This document shows positions 8,808 to 17,350 of a stretch of 64,000 nucleotides of DNA, piece after piece. The first letter of the stretch is position 1. Every line of letters starts with the position of its first letter. The translations under genes and the position numbers were made by a program. Origin of the DNA: Pseudomonas sp. (lineage in GTDB: Bacteria; Pseudomonadota; Gammaproteobacteria; Pseudomonadales; Pseudomonadaceae); the NCBI GenBank assembly GCA_030699825.1, contig JAUYKV010000033.1, positions 95,235 to 159,234 on the forward strand. Direction: 5' to 3'. The notes below the pieces were generated by a model. It was not told the DNA's origin. It made no database searches and worked only from the letters and a program-made list of their open reading frames with translations.

Positions 8808-9518
8808 TCAAGCCAACCATTCGCGGGCCGTGCGCCACAGGCAGATAGCGACGAAATAGACGCTGGCCAGCCCCCAGACCGCCAGCAGCCAGCTCTGGTT
8901 GAGTGGGTACTGCACAATCAGCAAGGCACAGGCCGCCATCCACAGCAGGGTCACGCCGATATTCAGCGGCATGAATTGCTTGACCCGAAACGGGTGGAGA
9001 AACTTCATCTTGGTCAGGGTCAGGCCCGCCAGCACCAGGATGGTGACGAGGCTCAGCCAGGGATCGAAATCCAGCAGGTAGAGGTAGGCAATCACCACGT
9101 TCCAGGCCGCCGGGAAGCCGACGAAGTAATTGTCCTTGCTCTTCATGTTGAGGTTGCAGAAGCAGAACAACGACGACAGCAGGATCACCCCGACCGACAA
9201 CAGCAGGCTGTACTCGGGCAGGGCAATGAAGCGATAGACGAAGATCGCCGGGATGAACACGTAGGTGAGGTAGTCGATCACCAGATCCAGGGTCGAACCA
9301 TCGAAGTTCGGCAACACCACCTTGACGTCGAATTTGCGCGCCAGGGTGCCATCCAGGCCGTCCACCAACAGCGCCGCCCCCAACCAGAGCAGGCAGACCT
9401 GCGGTCGACCATCGAGCACGGCCAGCAAGGCCAGCAACCCCAAAATCACCCCACTGGCGGTGACGGCATGCACGCTCCAGGCCTTGGCTTTGCTGGCGGA
9501 CAGCGACATTACACTCAT
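8808..9518 (-). CDS. pcsA: Phosphatidylcholine synthase
   Basis: 236 residues with about 8 membrane helices and the CDP-alcohol phosphotransferase signature: DGLDGTLAR, then G...D...D in FDGSTLDLVIDY. Length and sequence match bacterial Pcs, which condenses CDP-diacylglycerol with choline to make phosphatidylcholine in the inner membrane. Pcs occurs in P. aeruginosa and some other host-associated bacteria but not in all pseudomonads. The ATG at 9518 starts MSVMSLSASK; the in-frame upstream extension is not family-like. Confidence 0.92.
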   Translation of the reverse strand: MSVMSLSASKAKAWSVHAVTASGVILGLLALLAVLDGRPQVCLLWLGAALLVDGLDGTLARKFDVKVVLPNFDGSTLDLVIDYLTYVFIPAIFVYRFIALPEYSLLLSVGVILLSSLFCFCNLNMKSKDNYFVGFPAAWNVVIAYLYLLDFDPWLSLVTILVLAGLTLTKMKFLHPFRVKQFMPLNIGVTLLWMAACALLIVQYPLNQSWLLAVWGLASVYFVAICLWRTAREWLA

Positions 9519-9606
9519 GATCGGGCTTCCTGGCGCATTGGCTCTTGTCTGGCAGCTGAAGGACAACTGCACTCGCAGGGTCCATTGGCGGCATTAACCG
9601 CGCGGA

Positions 9607-10473
9607 TCAGCGCGCGTCGATTTGCTGCTGCAGGTTCTGGATCTGGCCTTGCAGGGTGCTGATGTTGCGGGTCATCTGCGCGCGGAAGGCATCGAACTCG
9701 GCGGTATTGCTGCTGCTCGGTGCCGGACGGTTGTCCAGCTGGCTGCGCAGCACCAGCAGGTCCTGCTCCAGACGGCCGATGGCCTGATTCGGGTTACCGA
9801 TCTTTTTCAACGCCTCGATCTCGCCGCTCAGGCTTTTAAGCTGGCCTTCGAATTTGGCCGACCCGGCTTGCGCGGTTTTCAGGGAAGTCTGTTCGGCTCG
9901 CAACAAGGCCTGGGCGTTTTTCAGCGCCATTTGCTCGCTGCTCAGGCCCTTCAGGCTGCCGGCGACTGCGCTGGTCGCGCCTTGCTGAGTTTTAAGATCG
10001 GCCGTCAACTGCTCGATGCGCTTGTCCTGGCCGCTCTGCTGACCGGCCAGGCTTTGCTGCTGCTTGCCCAGTTCGGCCAGTTTGCTTTCCAGCTGTTTGA
10101 CTTGCAGCTTGAGCGCTTCACTGCCGCTGGTGACCGTGGACTCGGTCGCCACCACCTTGCCGCTGATGTCCTGGATACGGCCGGCAGCGTCCTCGCTGAT
10201 CCGCGCGAAGCTTTCCTGGGTGGCCACCAACTGCTGTTCCATCAGGCTGATCTGCTGGAAACTCCACCAGCCCAACCCGCCGAGGGCGATCGTCAGGGCG
10301 CCGACCAGCGCCCACAGCGCGCCGGTGCTGGCGGCCTTGGGTGCAGCCGCAGCGGCGCGCGATGGCGTCCCCTTGGCGGATGCGGGGCGATCCGTATCGA
10401 AATCGTCACGATCAAGCATATCGGTGGTCAGGCTGGGCACATGATCGAGTTCGTCGTGGGCATCGTTACGCAT
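9607..10473 (-). CDS. Inner-membrane coiled-coil protein, function unknown
   Basis: 288 residues. An acidic cytoplasmic N-terminus (~1-48) ends in an Ala/Pro linker; one TM helix (~50-72, ALWALVGALTIALGGLGWW) is followed by ~200 residues of nearly continuous periplasmic coiled coil, rich in Q, K, L and S. No enzymatic motif is visible, although relatives have sometimes been labelled ATPase. It lies upstream of pcsA on the same strand with 88 nt between them. The ATG at 10473 begins MRNDAHDELD; the long open frame further upstream has no family character. Confidence 0.75.
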   Translation of the reverse strand: MRNDAHDELDHVPSLTTDMLDRDDFDTDRPASAKGTPSRAAAAAPKAASTGALWALVGALTIALGGLGWWSFQQISLMEQQLVATQESFARISEDAAGRIQDISGKVVATESTVTSGSEALKLQVKQLESKLAELGKQQQSLAGQQSGQDKRIEQLTADLKTQQGATSAVAGSLKGLSSEQMALKNAQALLRAEQTSLKTAQAGSAKFEGQLKSLSGEIEALKKIGNPNQAIGRLEQDLLVLRSQLDNRPAPSSSNTAEFDAFRAQMTRNISTLQGQIQNLQQQIDAR

Positions 10474-10758
10474 GAGTAAACCTTTAAAAAACGCTGAAGA
10501 AGCGAAATGCCGGCCAGTATAACGGTTAGTGCGCGACGCTTCAGTGTCGCGCCAAGCAGGTGCAAGTTGCACCGAGGCGGAGCGCGGCACTGACACAGTG
10601 ACCGGCTGCAGGGCGCACAGTTCCGCCCCCTCTGACCTGGCACGCGTTTTGTGTTCTTCCATGTATGACCGAATCTCAGCGCCAGGGCTGATGGAGGCGG
10701 CGACCTCGACGTTCTTTACCGACACAACGAGCTTGGTGCCATGACTCCCGGTCCACTG

Positions 10759-11073
10759 CGAAAACAGGCTTGGCCCGGGGCAGTCCGCGGGCTCAAGCAA
10801 CTGGTCGAAAAACGTGTTCGAGGGCCCGACCAGGCCAGCCGCAAGCACCAGCGCAGCTGGCTGTGGGGCGAGGTGCGCAACGCCGCCGGCGAAATCAAGA
10901 CCGCCCACCTGGAAACGCCCAACGGATATGACGTGACCGTGCATGGCGCGCTGCTGGCGGCCCGTCACCTGCTCGCCTACAGCGGCCCTGGCGGCTACTT
11001 CACGCCCGCACAACTGTTCGACCCGCGCGGCGTGGAACAGCTGCCGGGCTCGAGCAAGATCCTGCTGACCTGA
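10759..11073 (+). pseudogene. C-terminal remnant of a saccharopine-dehydrogenase-like oxidoreductase
   Basis: About 100 codons resemble the last part of saccharopine-dehydrogenase/trans-acting enoyl-reductase-like proteins (WLWGEVRNAAGEIKTAHLE, TPNGYDVTVHGALLAARHLL, YFTPAQLF, EQLPGSSK). Full proteins are ~350-400 residues; the NADP-binding N-terminal domain is absent and the sequence just upstream in this frame is not family-like. An ATG at 10741 exists but has no good ribosome site. I read it as a decayed fragment at a rearrangement junction. Family assignment is from memory of the motif style. Confidence 0.55.
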
Positions 11074-11127
11074 CAACGCCGCGGTGGCCGCGGATTCAAC
11101 GTGGGGGTGGCGATCCCGGATTGCGCT

Positions 11128-11157
11128 AGCGCTTATCCAGGCTACGCAACCGGCGCA
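11128..11157. repeat. Single arm of the dispersed GTAGCC(C/T)GGAT...GCGCAATCCGGGA element
   Basis: The stretch starting ATCCCGGATTGCGCTAGCG and ending in GGCTACG matches the right arm of the repeats at 35.66-36.0 kb with a few changes. No left arm is recognisable here, so it is a partial or degenerate copy. It lies next to the oxidoreductase remnant, again suggesting a rearranged stretch. Confidence 0.5.
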
Positions 11158-11214
11158 GCCTGGCGTTGAGCGACGCCCTGGCCCCGTGGGCTTTAGCCCA
11201 CCGGGGCAGGTGGC

Positions 11215-12147
11215 CTAAAGCGGATCGTCGCCCGTCCCTCCCCAAGCAACGGCTTGCCACGGTGGCACCAGACACGCGCCGGCCGCCTTGCGCAAATGAT
11301 CGGTCAGGCGGTCAAGCAGCTCGCCGCCGTTGCGCCAGTGATGCCAGTACAGCGGCACGTCGACCGGCCGCTCGGCGATCAACTCGACCAGTTCGCCACG
11401 GGCCAGTTCGTTCGACACCTGCTGCTCCGGCATCAGGCCCCAGCCAAGGCCGCCCAGGGTCAAACGCACGAAGCCCTCGGACGACGGGCAGAGGTGATGC
11501 AGAAAGCCGCCCTCGACGCCGAGTTCGGCCAGGTAGCGATGCTGCAGCAGGTCATCCGGGCCAAACACGATGCCCGGCACCCGGGTCAATGCCGCCGGAG
11601 TGACGCCCTGGGGAAAGTGCCGGGCAATGAATGCCGGGCTGGCCAACGCACGATAACGCATGGCACCAAGGGCCTGGCTGCGCGCGCCCGCCACCGGTCG
11701 GTCGCTGGCGCATACGCACGCCGCCACATCACCGGCGCGCATGCGTTTCAGGCCGACGTCCTGATCCTCTACCAGCAACTCCAGCAACAGCCGGTGCCGG
11801 GCGCAAAACTCGCCCACCGCAGCGGCCCACCAGGTCGCCAGACTATCGGCGTTCAAGGCGATGCGCAGACGCTCGGGCGCGCCGCCTTCGTCCAGCGCCG
11901 GCACCTGCGCCTGTACATCGCGCTCGAGCAGACGCACCTGCTGCACATGGTTGAGCAGGCGCCGGCCGATCTCGGTGGGTAGCGGCGGCATAGCACGTAC
12001 CAGCACCGGCTGGCCAACCCGCGCCTCGAGCAGCTTGATCCGCTGCGACACCGCCGACTGCGACAAGCCCAGCACCTGGGCCGCCCGCTCGAAACCAGCC
12101 TGTTCCACCACCGCCGCCAGGGCGGCCAGCAGTTTGTAATCGAACAA
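11215..12147 (-). CDS. argP: LysR-type regulator ArgP (IciA)
   Basis: 310 residues. The N-terminal LysR helix-turn-helix spans ~1-60 (GFERAAQVLGLSQSAVSQRI), followed by a periplasmic-binding-protein-like effector domain. Sequence and the adjacent divergent exporter fit ArgP, which in E. coli activates argO in response to arginine and is antagonised by lysine. The 89-nt gap to argO must hold the regulated promoter; it is AT-rich (TTTTTCTTATAC) but I cannot define the operator. Confidence 0.9.
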   Translation of the reverse strand: MFDYKLLAALAAVVEQAGFERAAQVLGLSQSAVSQRIKLLEARVGQPVLVRAMPPLPTEIGRRLLNHVQQVRLLERDVQAQVPALDEGGAPERLRIALNADSLATWWAAAVGEFCARHRLLLELLVEDQDVGLKRMRAGDVAACVCASDRPVAGARSQALGAMRYRALASPAFIARHFPQGVTPAALTRVPGIVFGPDDLLQHRYLAELGVEGGFLHHLCPSSEGFVRLTLGGLGWGLMPEQQVSNELARGELVELIAERPVDVPLYWHHWRNGGELLDRLTDHLRKAAGACLVPPWQAVAWGGTGDDPL

Positions 12148-12236
12148 ATCAGTTCTCCTAATGAGTAATCAGCAAGATTGATTTTTCTTATACAGCTAAG
12201 CACAACAGACTGGCCAGCAACAAAAGGAGAACAACC

Positions 12237-12848
12237 ATGTGGCAAAGCTATTTGAATGGCCTGGTAATCGCCGCCGGGCTGATTATCGCCCTCGGCGCGC
12301 AGAACGCCTTCGTCCTGGCGCAAAGCCTGCGTCGTGAACATCACCTGCCGGTGGCCGTGCTCTGCGTGGTCTGTGATGCCCTGCTGGTAACTGCCGGGGT
12401 GTTCGGTCTGGCCGCGCTGCTGGCGCAGAACCCGCTGCTGCTGGGCATCGCCCGCTGGGGCGGCGCGGCCTTCCTGCTCTGGTATGGCGCCCAGGCCCTG
12501 CTGCGCGCCTGCCGGCCGCAGGGGCTCGATCAAGCAGCAGAGGCCACCCCGCGCTCGCTGCGCGCCGTGCTGCTCGCGGCGCTGGCGGTGACCCTGCTCA
12601 ACCCCCACGTGTATCTCGATACCGTGCTGTTGATCGGCTCGCTCGGCGCCCAGCAAAGCGTGCCCGGAGCCTATGCCATGGGTGCTGCGAGTGCCTCGTT
12701 GATCTGGTTTCTCAGCCTCGCCCTCGGCGCCGCCTGGCTGGCCCCGCAACTGGCACGACCGCTAACCTGGCGGCTGATCGACCTGGCCGTGGCCTCGATG
12801 ATGTTCGCCATCGCCTGGCAGTTGCTGGCCGATTCGGTCCCTCGTTGA
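12237..12848 (+). CDS. argO: LysE/ArgO-family basic amino-acid exporter
   Basis: 203 residues with about 6 TM helices and the LysE signature GLIIALGAQNAFVLAQSL near the N-terminus. LysE/ArgO proteins export arginine or lysine across the inner membrane. ATG at 12237 follows AAAAGGAGAAC, a strong ribosome site. The divergent argP is the expected activator. Immediately after its stop lies the inverted-repeat element at 12849-12905. Confidence 0.92.
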   Translation: MWQSYLNGLVIAAGLIIALGAQNAFVLAQSLRREHHLPVAVLCVVCDALLVTAGVFGLAALLAQNPLLLGIARWGGAAFLLWYGAQALLRACRPQGLDQAAEATPRSLRAVLLAALAVTLLNPHVYLDTVLLIGSLGAQQSVPGAYAMGAASASLIWFLSLALGAAWLAPQLARPLTWRLIDLAVASMMFAIAWQLLADSVPR

Positions 12849-12905
12849 GAGACTGAGAAAAATCGCTTGCCTGCCGTGGCCTTCGTTTTTTTCTCAGCCT
12901 CTGAG
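12849..12905. repeat. Intergenic hairpin, copy B of the GAGxCTGxGAAAAA family; possible terminator
   Basis: GAGACTGAGAAAAA directly after the argO stop pairs with TTTTTCTCAGCCTC (one mismatch in 14), enclosing about 25 nt. Arms resemble those of the elements after yejK and upstream of groES. The T-run lies inside the stem, so it could work as a terminator, but the recurrence elsewhere suggests a dispersed element. Confidence 0.55.
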
Positions 12906-13100
12906 CCCGCCGCCACGCCTCTCGACGGCGTGAAAAAAGGCCCTGGCACCGGTTTCCCCACACAGTTGCTGCGTGGTTATGTCGCAGGCCCGGTGCTATG
13001 CTTGCGGGCTAGCGGCGCAAAGAGATAACTCCCGCCGCAGATATGGCCGCCCGTGATCGGCTTCGCGAACACCGCACCTGACCTGATTAGGAGATCAACC

Positions 13101-13682
13101 ATGGCTTTCGAATTGCCGCCACTGCCGTACGCACATGACGCTCTGCAGCCGCATATTTCCCAGGAAACCCTGGAATACCACCACGACAAGCACCACAACA
13201 CCTATGTCGTGAACCTGAACAACCTGGTGCCAGGCACCGAGTTCGAAGGCAAGACCCTGGAAGAGATCGTCAAGACCTCTTCGGGCGGCATCTTCAACAA
13301 CGCCGCTCAAGTCTGGAACCACACCTTCTACTGGAACTGCATGAAGCCCAACGGCGGCGGTCAACCGACTGGCGCCCTGGCCGACGCGATCAACGCGGCC
13401 TTCGGTTCCTTCGACAAGTTCAAGGAAGAGTTCAGCAAAGTATCCATCGGCACCTTCGGTTCCGGCTGGGGCTGGCTGGTGAAGAAGGCCGACGGCTCCC
13501 TGGCCCTGGCCAGCACCATCGGTGCCGGCTGCCCGCTGACCAGCGGTGACACCCCGCTGCTGACCTGCGACGTCTGGGAACACGCCTACTACATCGACTA
13601 CCGCAACGTACGCCCGAAATACGTCGAAGCGTTCTGGAACCTGGTCAACTGGGACTTCGTAGCGAACAACTACGCAGCCTGA
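13101..13682 (+). CDS. sodB: Iron superoxide dismutase
   Basis: 193 residues, the standard Fe-SOD length. Metal ligands appear as the N-terminal HxxxYHHDKHH region, the His in [12 protein letters not shown], and Asp/His in [11 protein letters not shown]. The [10 protein letters not shown] and GGGQPTG context favours Fe over Mn. It is a cytoplasmic enzyme dismutating superoxide to H2O2 and O2. ATG at 13101 follows TTAGGAG. It has its own terminator and lies upstream of bifA, as I recall in P. aeruginosa. Confidence 0.95.
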   Translation: MAFELPPLPYAHDALQPHISQETLEYHHDKHHNTYVVNLNNLVPGTEFEGKTLEEIVKTSSGGIFNNAAQVWNHTFYWNCMKPNGGGQPTGALADAINAAFGSFDKFKEEFSKVSIGTFGSGWGWLVKKADGSLALASTIGAGCPLTSGDTPLLTCDVWEHAYYIDYRNVRPKYVEAFWNLVNWDFVANNYAA

Positions 13683-13723
13683 GACCTGTATTGCGCAAGC
13701 CCCAGGGCCTGCGTCAGTGCAAG

Positions 13724-13752
13724 AAGCCCGGCCCGACAGCCGGGCTTTTTCT
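13724..13752 (+). terminator. Rho-independent terminator of sodB
   Basis: Perfect 9-bp stem AAGCCCGGC / GCCGGGCTT with a 6-nt loop (CCGACA), followed by TTTTTCTTT. It begins 42 nt after the sodB stop. Confidence 0.9.
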
Positions 13753-14053
13753 TTCCACGGCGCCCCGCGCAGCCGCCTTCCGGATTCGTCCCCACGCCGG
13801 GAGCGAGAGTGCCACCCGAGCCTCGCCGTGCTGCCTGACAACAAGAGTAGGATCGATGCCCGAACCGACATACCGAACATCACGGGCAACGATTCACGGA
13901 GCAGCCGCGACCAAGCGCTCAAAAATAATCGGCCAAGACCGCTCAAGTACTCAGCCCTTCGCACCGACATACTGGAGAGGCTGCAAATGCCCTGCCGCAG
14001 TCGCGTCAGAGCGGCTCACCCGGTCAACTACTGCGCATTGATGTAATGGCCCT
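13753..14053. other. Intergenic stretch between sodB terminator and bifA promoter
   Basis: About 300 nt. Open frames here have no recognisable domains, no ribosome site and poor codon bias. I see no repeat or RNA structure. It may hold control sites for bifA. Confidence 0.5.
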
Positions 14054-14081
14054 TTGACGACAACCGCGAGTTTGCTAATAC
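14054..14081 (+). promoter_or_regulatory. Candidate sigma70 promoter of bifA
   Basis: TTGACG (14054-14059), 16-nt spacer, TAATAC (14076-14081). It lies 45 nt upstream of the bifA TTG start, which is preceded by AAGGA. Confidence 0.6.
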
Positions 14082-14125
14082 TCATAGCGGTCTGACGCCT
14101 CTGGCATCGAACAAGGAACCGCCAT

Positions 14126-16192
14126 TTGAAGCTGGAACTCAAGAACAGCCTGTCTCTGAAGCTGCTACGTGTAGTGCTGCTTTCAGCGCTTGCCGTTGGG
14201 GTGGTATTGAGCTGCGCGCAAATTGTCTTCGATGCGTACAAGACCCGCCAGGCCGTGACCAACGACGCCCAGCGCATTCTCGGCATGTTTCGCGACCCCT
14301 CGACCCAGGCGGTTTACAGCCTGGATCGCGAAATGGGCATGCAGGTCATCGAAGGCCTGTTCCAGCACGAATCGGTACGGGTGGCGACCATCGGCCATCC
14401 CAACGAGTCGATGCTCGCGGAAAAGTCCCGTGAGCTGGCACACTTGCCCACCCGCTGGCTGACCGATCCTATCCTCGGCCAAGAACAGAGCTTCACCACC
14501 CAACTGGTCGGTCGCGACCCCTACAGCGAGTATTACGGCGACCTCAGCATCACCCTCGACACCGCGCGCTACGGCGAGAGTTTCATCACCAGCTCGGTGG
14601 TCATCTTCATCGCCGGTGTGCTCCGCGCCCTGGCCATGGGCCTGGTGTTGTACCTGGTCTACCACTGGCTGCTGACCAAACCCCTGTCGAAGATCATCGA
14701 GCACCTCAGCCAGATCAACCCGGACCGGCCCAGCGCCCACAAGCTGCCGATGCTCAAGGGCAACGAGAAAAACGAGCTGGGTCTGTGGATCAATACCGCC
14801 AACCAGTTGCTCTCCTCCATCGAACGCAATACCAACCTGCGCCGCGAGGCGGAAAACAGCCTGCTGCGCATGGCCCAGTACGACTTCCTCACCGGCCTGC
14901 CGAACCGCCAGCAACTGCAACAGCAGCTCGACCAGATCCTCGATGATGCAGGGCGCCTGCAGCGCCGGGTTGCCATACTCTGCGTCGGCCTGGACGACTT
15001 CAAGAGCATCAACGAGCAGTTCAGCTACCAGACCGGCGACCAGCTACTCCTGGCTCTGTCCGACCGCCTGCGCAGCCACAGCGGCCGCCTCGGCGCCCTG
15101 GCACGCTTGGGGGGTGACCAGTTCGCCCTGGTCCAGGCCGACATCGAGCAGCCCTACGAGGCCGCAGAACTGGCACAAAGCGTGCTGGACGACCTCGAAC
15201 GGCCCTTTATTCTCGACCAGCAGGAAGTGCGCCTGCGCGCCACCATCGGCATCACCCTGTTCCCGGAAGACGGCGACAGCACCGAGAAGCTGCTGCAGAA
15301 AGCCGAACAGACCATGACCCTGGCCAAGAGCCGCTCGCGCAACCGCTACCAGTTCTATATCGCCAGCGTCGACAGCGAGATGCGCCGCCGTCGCGAGCTG
15401 GAGAAGGATCTGCGCGAAGCCCTGGCCCTCAACCAGCTGTTCCTGGTCTATCAACCCCAGGTGGACTACCGCGATCACCGGATAGTCGGGGTCGAGGCGC
15501 TGCTGCGTTGGCAACATCCGCAGCATGGCCTGGTACCGCCGGACCTGTTCATCCCGCTGGCCGAGCAGAATGGCAGCATCATCGCCATCGGCGAGTGGGT
15601 TCTCGACCAGGGCTGCCGGCAGCTGCGCGAATGGCACGACCAGGGCTTCAGCGAGCTGCGCATGGCGATCAACCTGTCCACCGTGCAGCTGCACCACGCC
15701 GAACTGCCGCGGGTGGTCAACAACCTGATGCAGGTCTATCGTCTGCCGCCGCGCAGCCTGGAACTGGAAGTCACCGAAACCGGCCTGATGGAAGACATCA
15801 CCACCGCCGCCCAGCACCTGCTCAGCCTGCGCCGCTCCGGCGCGCTGATCGCCATCGACGACTTCGGCACCGGCTATTCTTCGCTGAGCTACCTGAAGAG
15901 CCTGCCGCTGGACAAGATCAAGATCGACAAGAGCTTCGTCCAGGACCTGTTCGACGACGAAGACGACGCCACCATCGTGCGTGCCATCATTCAGCTCGGC
16001 AAGAGCCTGGGCATGCAGGTGATCGCCGAGGGCGTGGAAACGCTCGAGCAGGAGGCCTATATCATTGCCCAGGGCTGCAACGAAGGTCAGGGCTACTTCT
16101 ACAGCAAGCCGCTGCCGGCCCGCGAACTGACGCTGTTTCTCAAACAGGCCCGACGCATCAGCGCAGCGGCGACCAACCCGGCCACCCTGTAG
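14126..16192 (+). CDS. bifA: c-di-GMP phosphodiesterase BifA (degenerate GGDEF + EAL)
   Basis: 688 residues: TM1 ~13-35, periplasmic domain ~36-152, TM2 ~157-180, GGDEF domain ~250-410, EAL domain ~425-675. The GGDEF site reads GGDQF (329-333), so cyclase activity is doubtful. The EAL domain keeps its catalytic set: VEALLRW (Glu457), NLST, EVTE, DDFGTGYSSL, KIDKSFV and EGVE. This pattern, the length and the sodB neighbour match P. aeruginosa BifA, an inner-membrane phosphodiesterase that lowers c-di-GMP and affects biofilm and swarming. Translation starts at a TTG after AAGGAAC; the start MKLELKNSLS matches the remembered BifA N-terminus. Confidence 0.93.
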   Translation: MKLELKNSLSLKLLRVVLLSALAVGVVLSCAQIVFDAYKTRQAVTNDAQRILGMFRDPSTQAVYSLDREMGMQVIEGLFQHESVRVATIGHPNESMLAEKSRELAHLPTRWLTDPILGQEQSFTTQLVGRDPYSEYYGDLSITLDTARYGESFITSSVVIFIAGVLRALAMGLVLYLVYHWLLTKPLSKIIEHLSQINPDRPSAHKLPMLKGNEKNELGLWINTANQLLSSIERNTNLRREAENSLLRMAQYDFLTGLPNRQQLQQQLDQILDDAGRLQRRVAILCVGLDDFKSINEQFSYQTGDQLLLALSDRLRSHSGRLGALARLGGDQFALVQADIEQPYEAAELAQSVLDDLERPFILDQQEVRLRATIGITLFPEDGDSTEKLLQKAEQTMTLAKSRSRNRYQFYIASVDSEMRRRRELEKDLREALALNQLFLVYQPQVDYRDHRIVGVEALLRWQHPQHGLVPPDLFIPLAEQNGSIIAIGEWVLDQGCRQLREWHDQGFSELRMAINLSTVQLHHAELPRVVNNLMQVYRLPPRSLELEVTETGLMEDITTAAQHLLSLRRSGALIAIDDFGTGYSSLSYLKSLPLDKIKIDKSFVQDLFDDEDDATIVRAIIQLGKSLGMQVIAEGVETLEQEAYIIAQGCNEGQGYFYSKPLPARELTLFLKQARRISAAATNPATL

Positions 16193-16280
16193 AAACGACT
16201 CCCAGGGGCGCGATTGACCTTGAGGGCGCTCTTATCAAACAACATGTATGCAATTGATTTTATAGGTTATTACGTTCTCT

Positions 16281-16348
16281 GTAGGAGCGGCTTTAGCCGC
16301 GAATTCTTCACGGCACAGCCAAAGCTTCGCGGCTGAAGCCGCTCCTAC
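16281..16348. repeat. Pair of inverted Pseudomonas REP sequences
   Basis: GTAGGAGCGGCTTTAGCCGC and its inverse (GCGGCTGAAGCCGCTCCTAC) face each other across ~25 nt, the usual REP doublet of pseudomonads. It sits between convergent bifA and the GIDE gene and can form a large cruciform or hairpin, perhaps ending transcription from both sides. No RAYT transposase gene is in the window. Confidence 0.9.
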
Positions 16349-16450
16349 GACAGTGGGGCCCCGCGCGCCTCCAGTTTGCTGCGCGCCAGCGCGGCGTCTG
16401 GACGACGGGGGATCTCCTACGGAAAACGACAGATGATTCGTGTCGCGACA

Positions 16451-17344
16451 CTAGAGCCTCGTCACCCCGAGCAACCAGGCCGCCACCAAGGCCCCGGCCA
16501 GACACAGCACGGCACCACCGGCCGCCTGCCAGTAGAAGTGGCGGGCCAGTTCGTCCTCCCCGACGCTGGACAAAATAAACGGCTGCGCCTCACGCGGCCT
16601 ACCCATATGGTGCTGCGCCGGCTGCAGACTGTGCTGGCGATGGCGATCCTCGGCCTCCAGCTGCGCGGCCAGACGCATGCGATTCCATTCCTGCTCATCC
16701 AGCCTACCGTTGCGGTCACTGTCGAACCGCTGCAGCAGACCGCTGAAATCGCCCTTCCACTCACGGATCACCGCGCTCTGCGCAGCACCCACATCGAGCC
16801 CCTGGCGACCGCCACCACTGCTGCGAAAATCGCCGATGGCATACAGCGGCTGGCCAGCGTGCAAGCGCTCCTCGCTATAGCGATAACGCTTGCCAGCCGA
16901 GAACAGGGCGGGCCAGCCGCTCTTGGCCGGCCCGCGCGGGTGGCGCAGATTGCCCCGCCATACCTCGCGGGTCACGGGCCGCACCTGCGCACCCCGCGGG
17001 TCGATCAGACAGCTGCCAGTGCCGTCGCCCAACAGCAGCCAGCCTTCGCTGCTGCCGCTTTCGACCAGCCGCCAGCTGTGGCTCTTGCCGCTGGCCTGGT
17101 ACTCCTCGATCCTGAAGCGCCACCACAGGCACGGTTTGCCGGTCAGCGGCGCAACTATCGCGGTGTTCGCTTGCTCGCGCAGCACGCCATAGAACTCGGC
17201 GTAGCCTTGGGCCGCCGAACGGATCTTCGAGGTCGGCGTATCCAATAGATGGCGCGCCTCTCCCAGGCGCCGCAGACACCACCAGGCCCCACCAGTAGTG
17301 GCGCCGACAGCACACGCCAGACCAATCAGCTGCCCTGTATCCAT
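16451..17344 (-). CDS. GIDE-domain membrane protein with EF-hand
   Basis: 297 residues. TM1 ~5-23; a GIDE (MUL1/MAPL-like) domain ~50-190 (GYAEFYGVLREQANTAI, PCLWWRFRIEEY); a canonical 12-residue EF-hand loop Asp208-Glu219 (DSDRNGRLDEQE); TM2 ~272-292. There is no RING domain, unlike the eukaryotic GIDE ubiquitin ligases. It immediately follows lemA on the same strand, with only 6 nt between. ATG at 17344 is used; a GTG at 17350 abuts the lemA stop and is also possible. Function unknown; a calcium-responsive envelope role is inference. Confidence 0.82.
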   Translation of the reverse strand: MDTGQLIGLACAVGATTGGAWWCLRRLGEARHLLDTPTSKIRSAAQGYAEFYGVLREQANTAIVAPLTGKPCLWWRFRIEEYQASGKSHSWRLVESGSSEGWLLLGDGTGSCLIDPRGAQVRPVTREVWRGNLRHPRGPAKSGWPALFSAGKRYRYSEERLHAGQPLYAIGDFRSSGGGRQGLDVGAAQSAVIREWKGDFSGLLQRFDSDRNGRLDEQEWNRMRLAAQLEAEDRHRQHSLQPAQHHMGRPREAQPFILSSVGEDELARHFYWQAAGGAVLCLAGALVAAWLLGVTRL

Positions 17345-17350
17345 GGCCAC

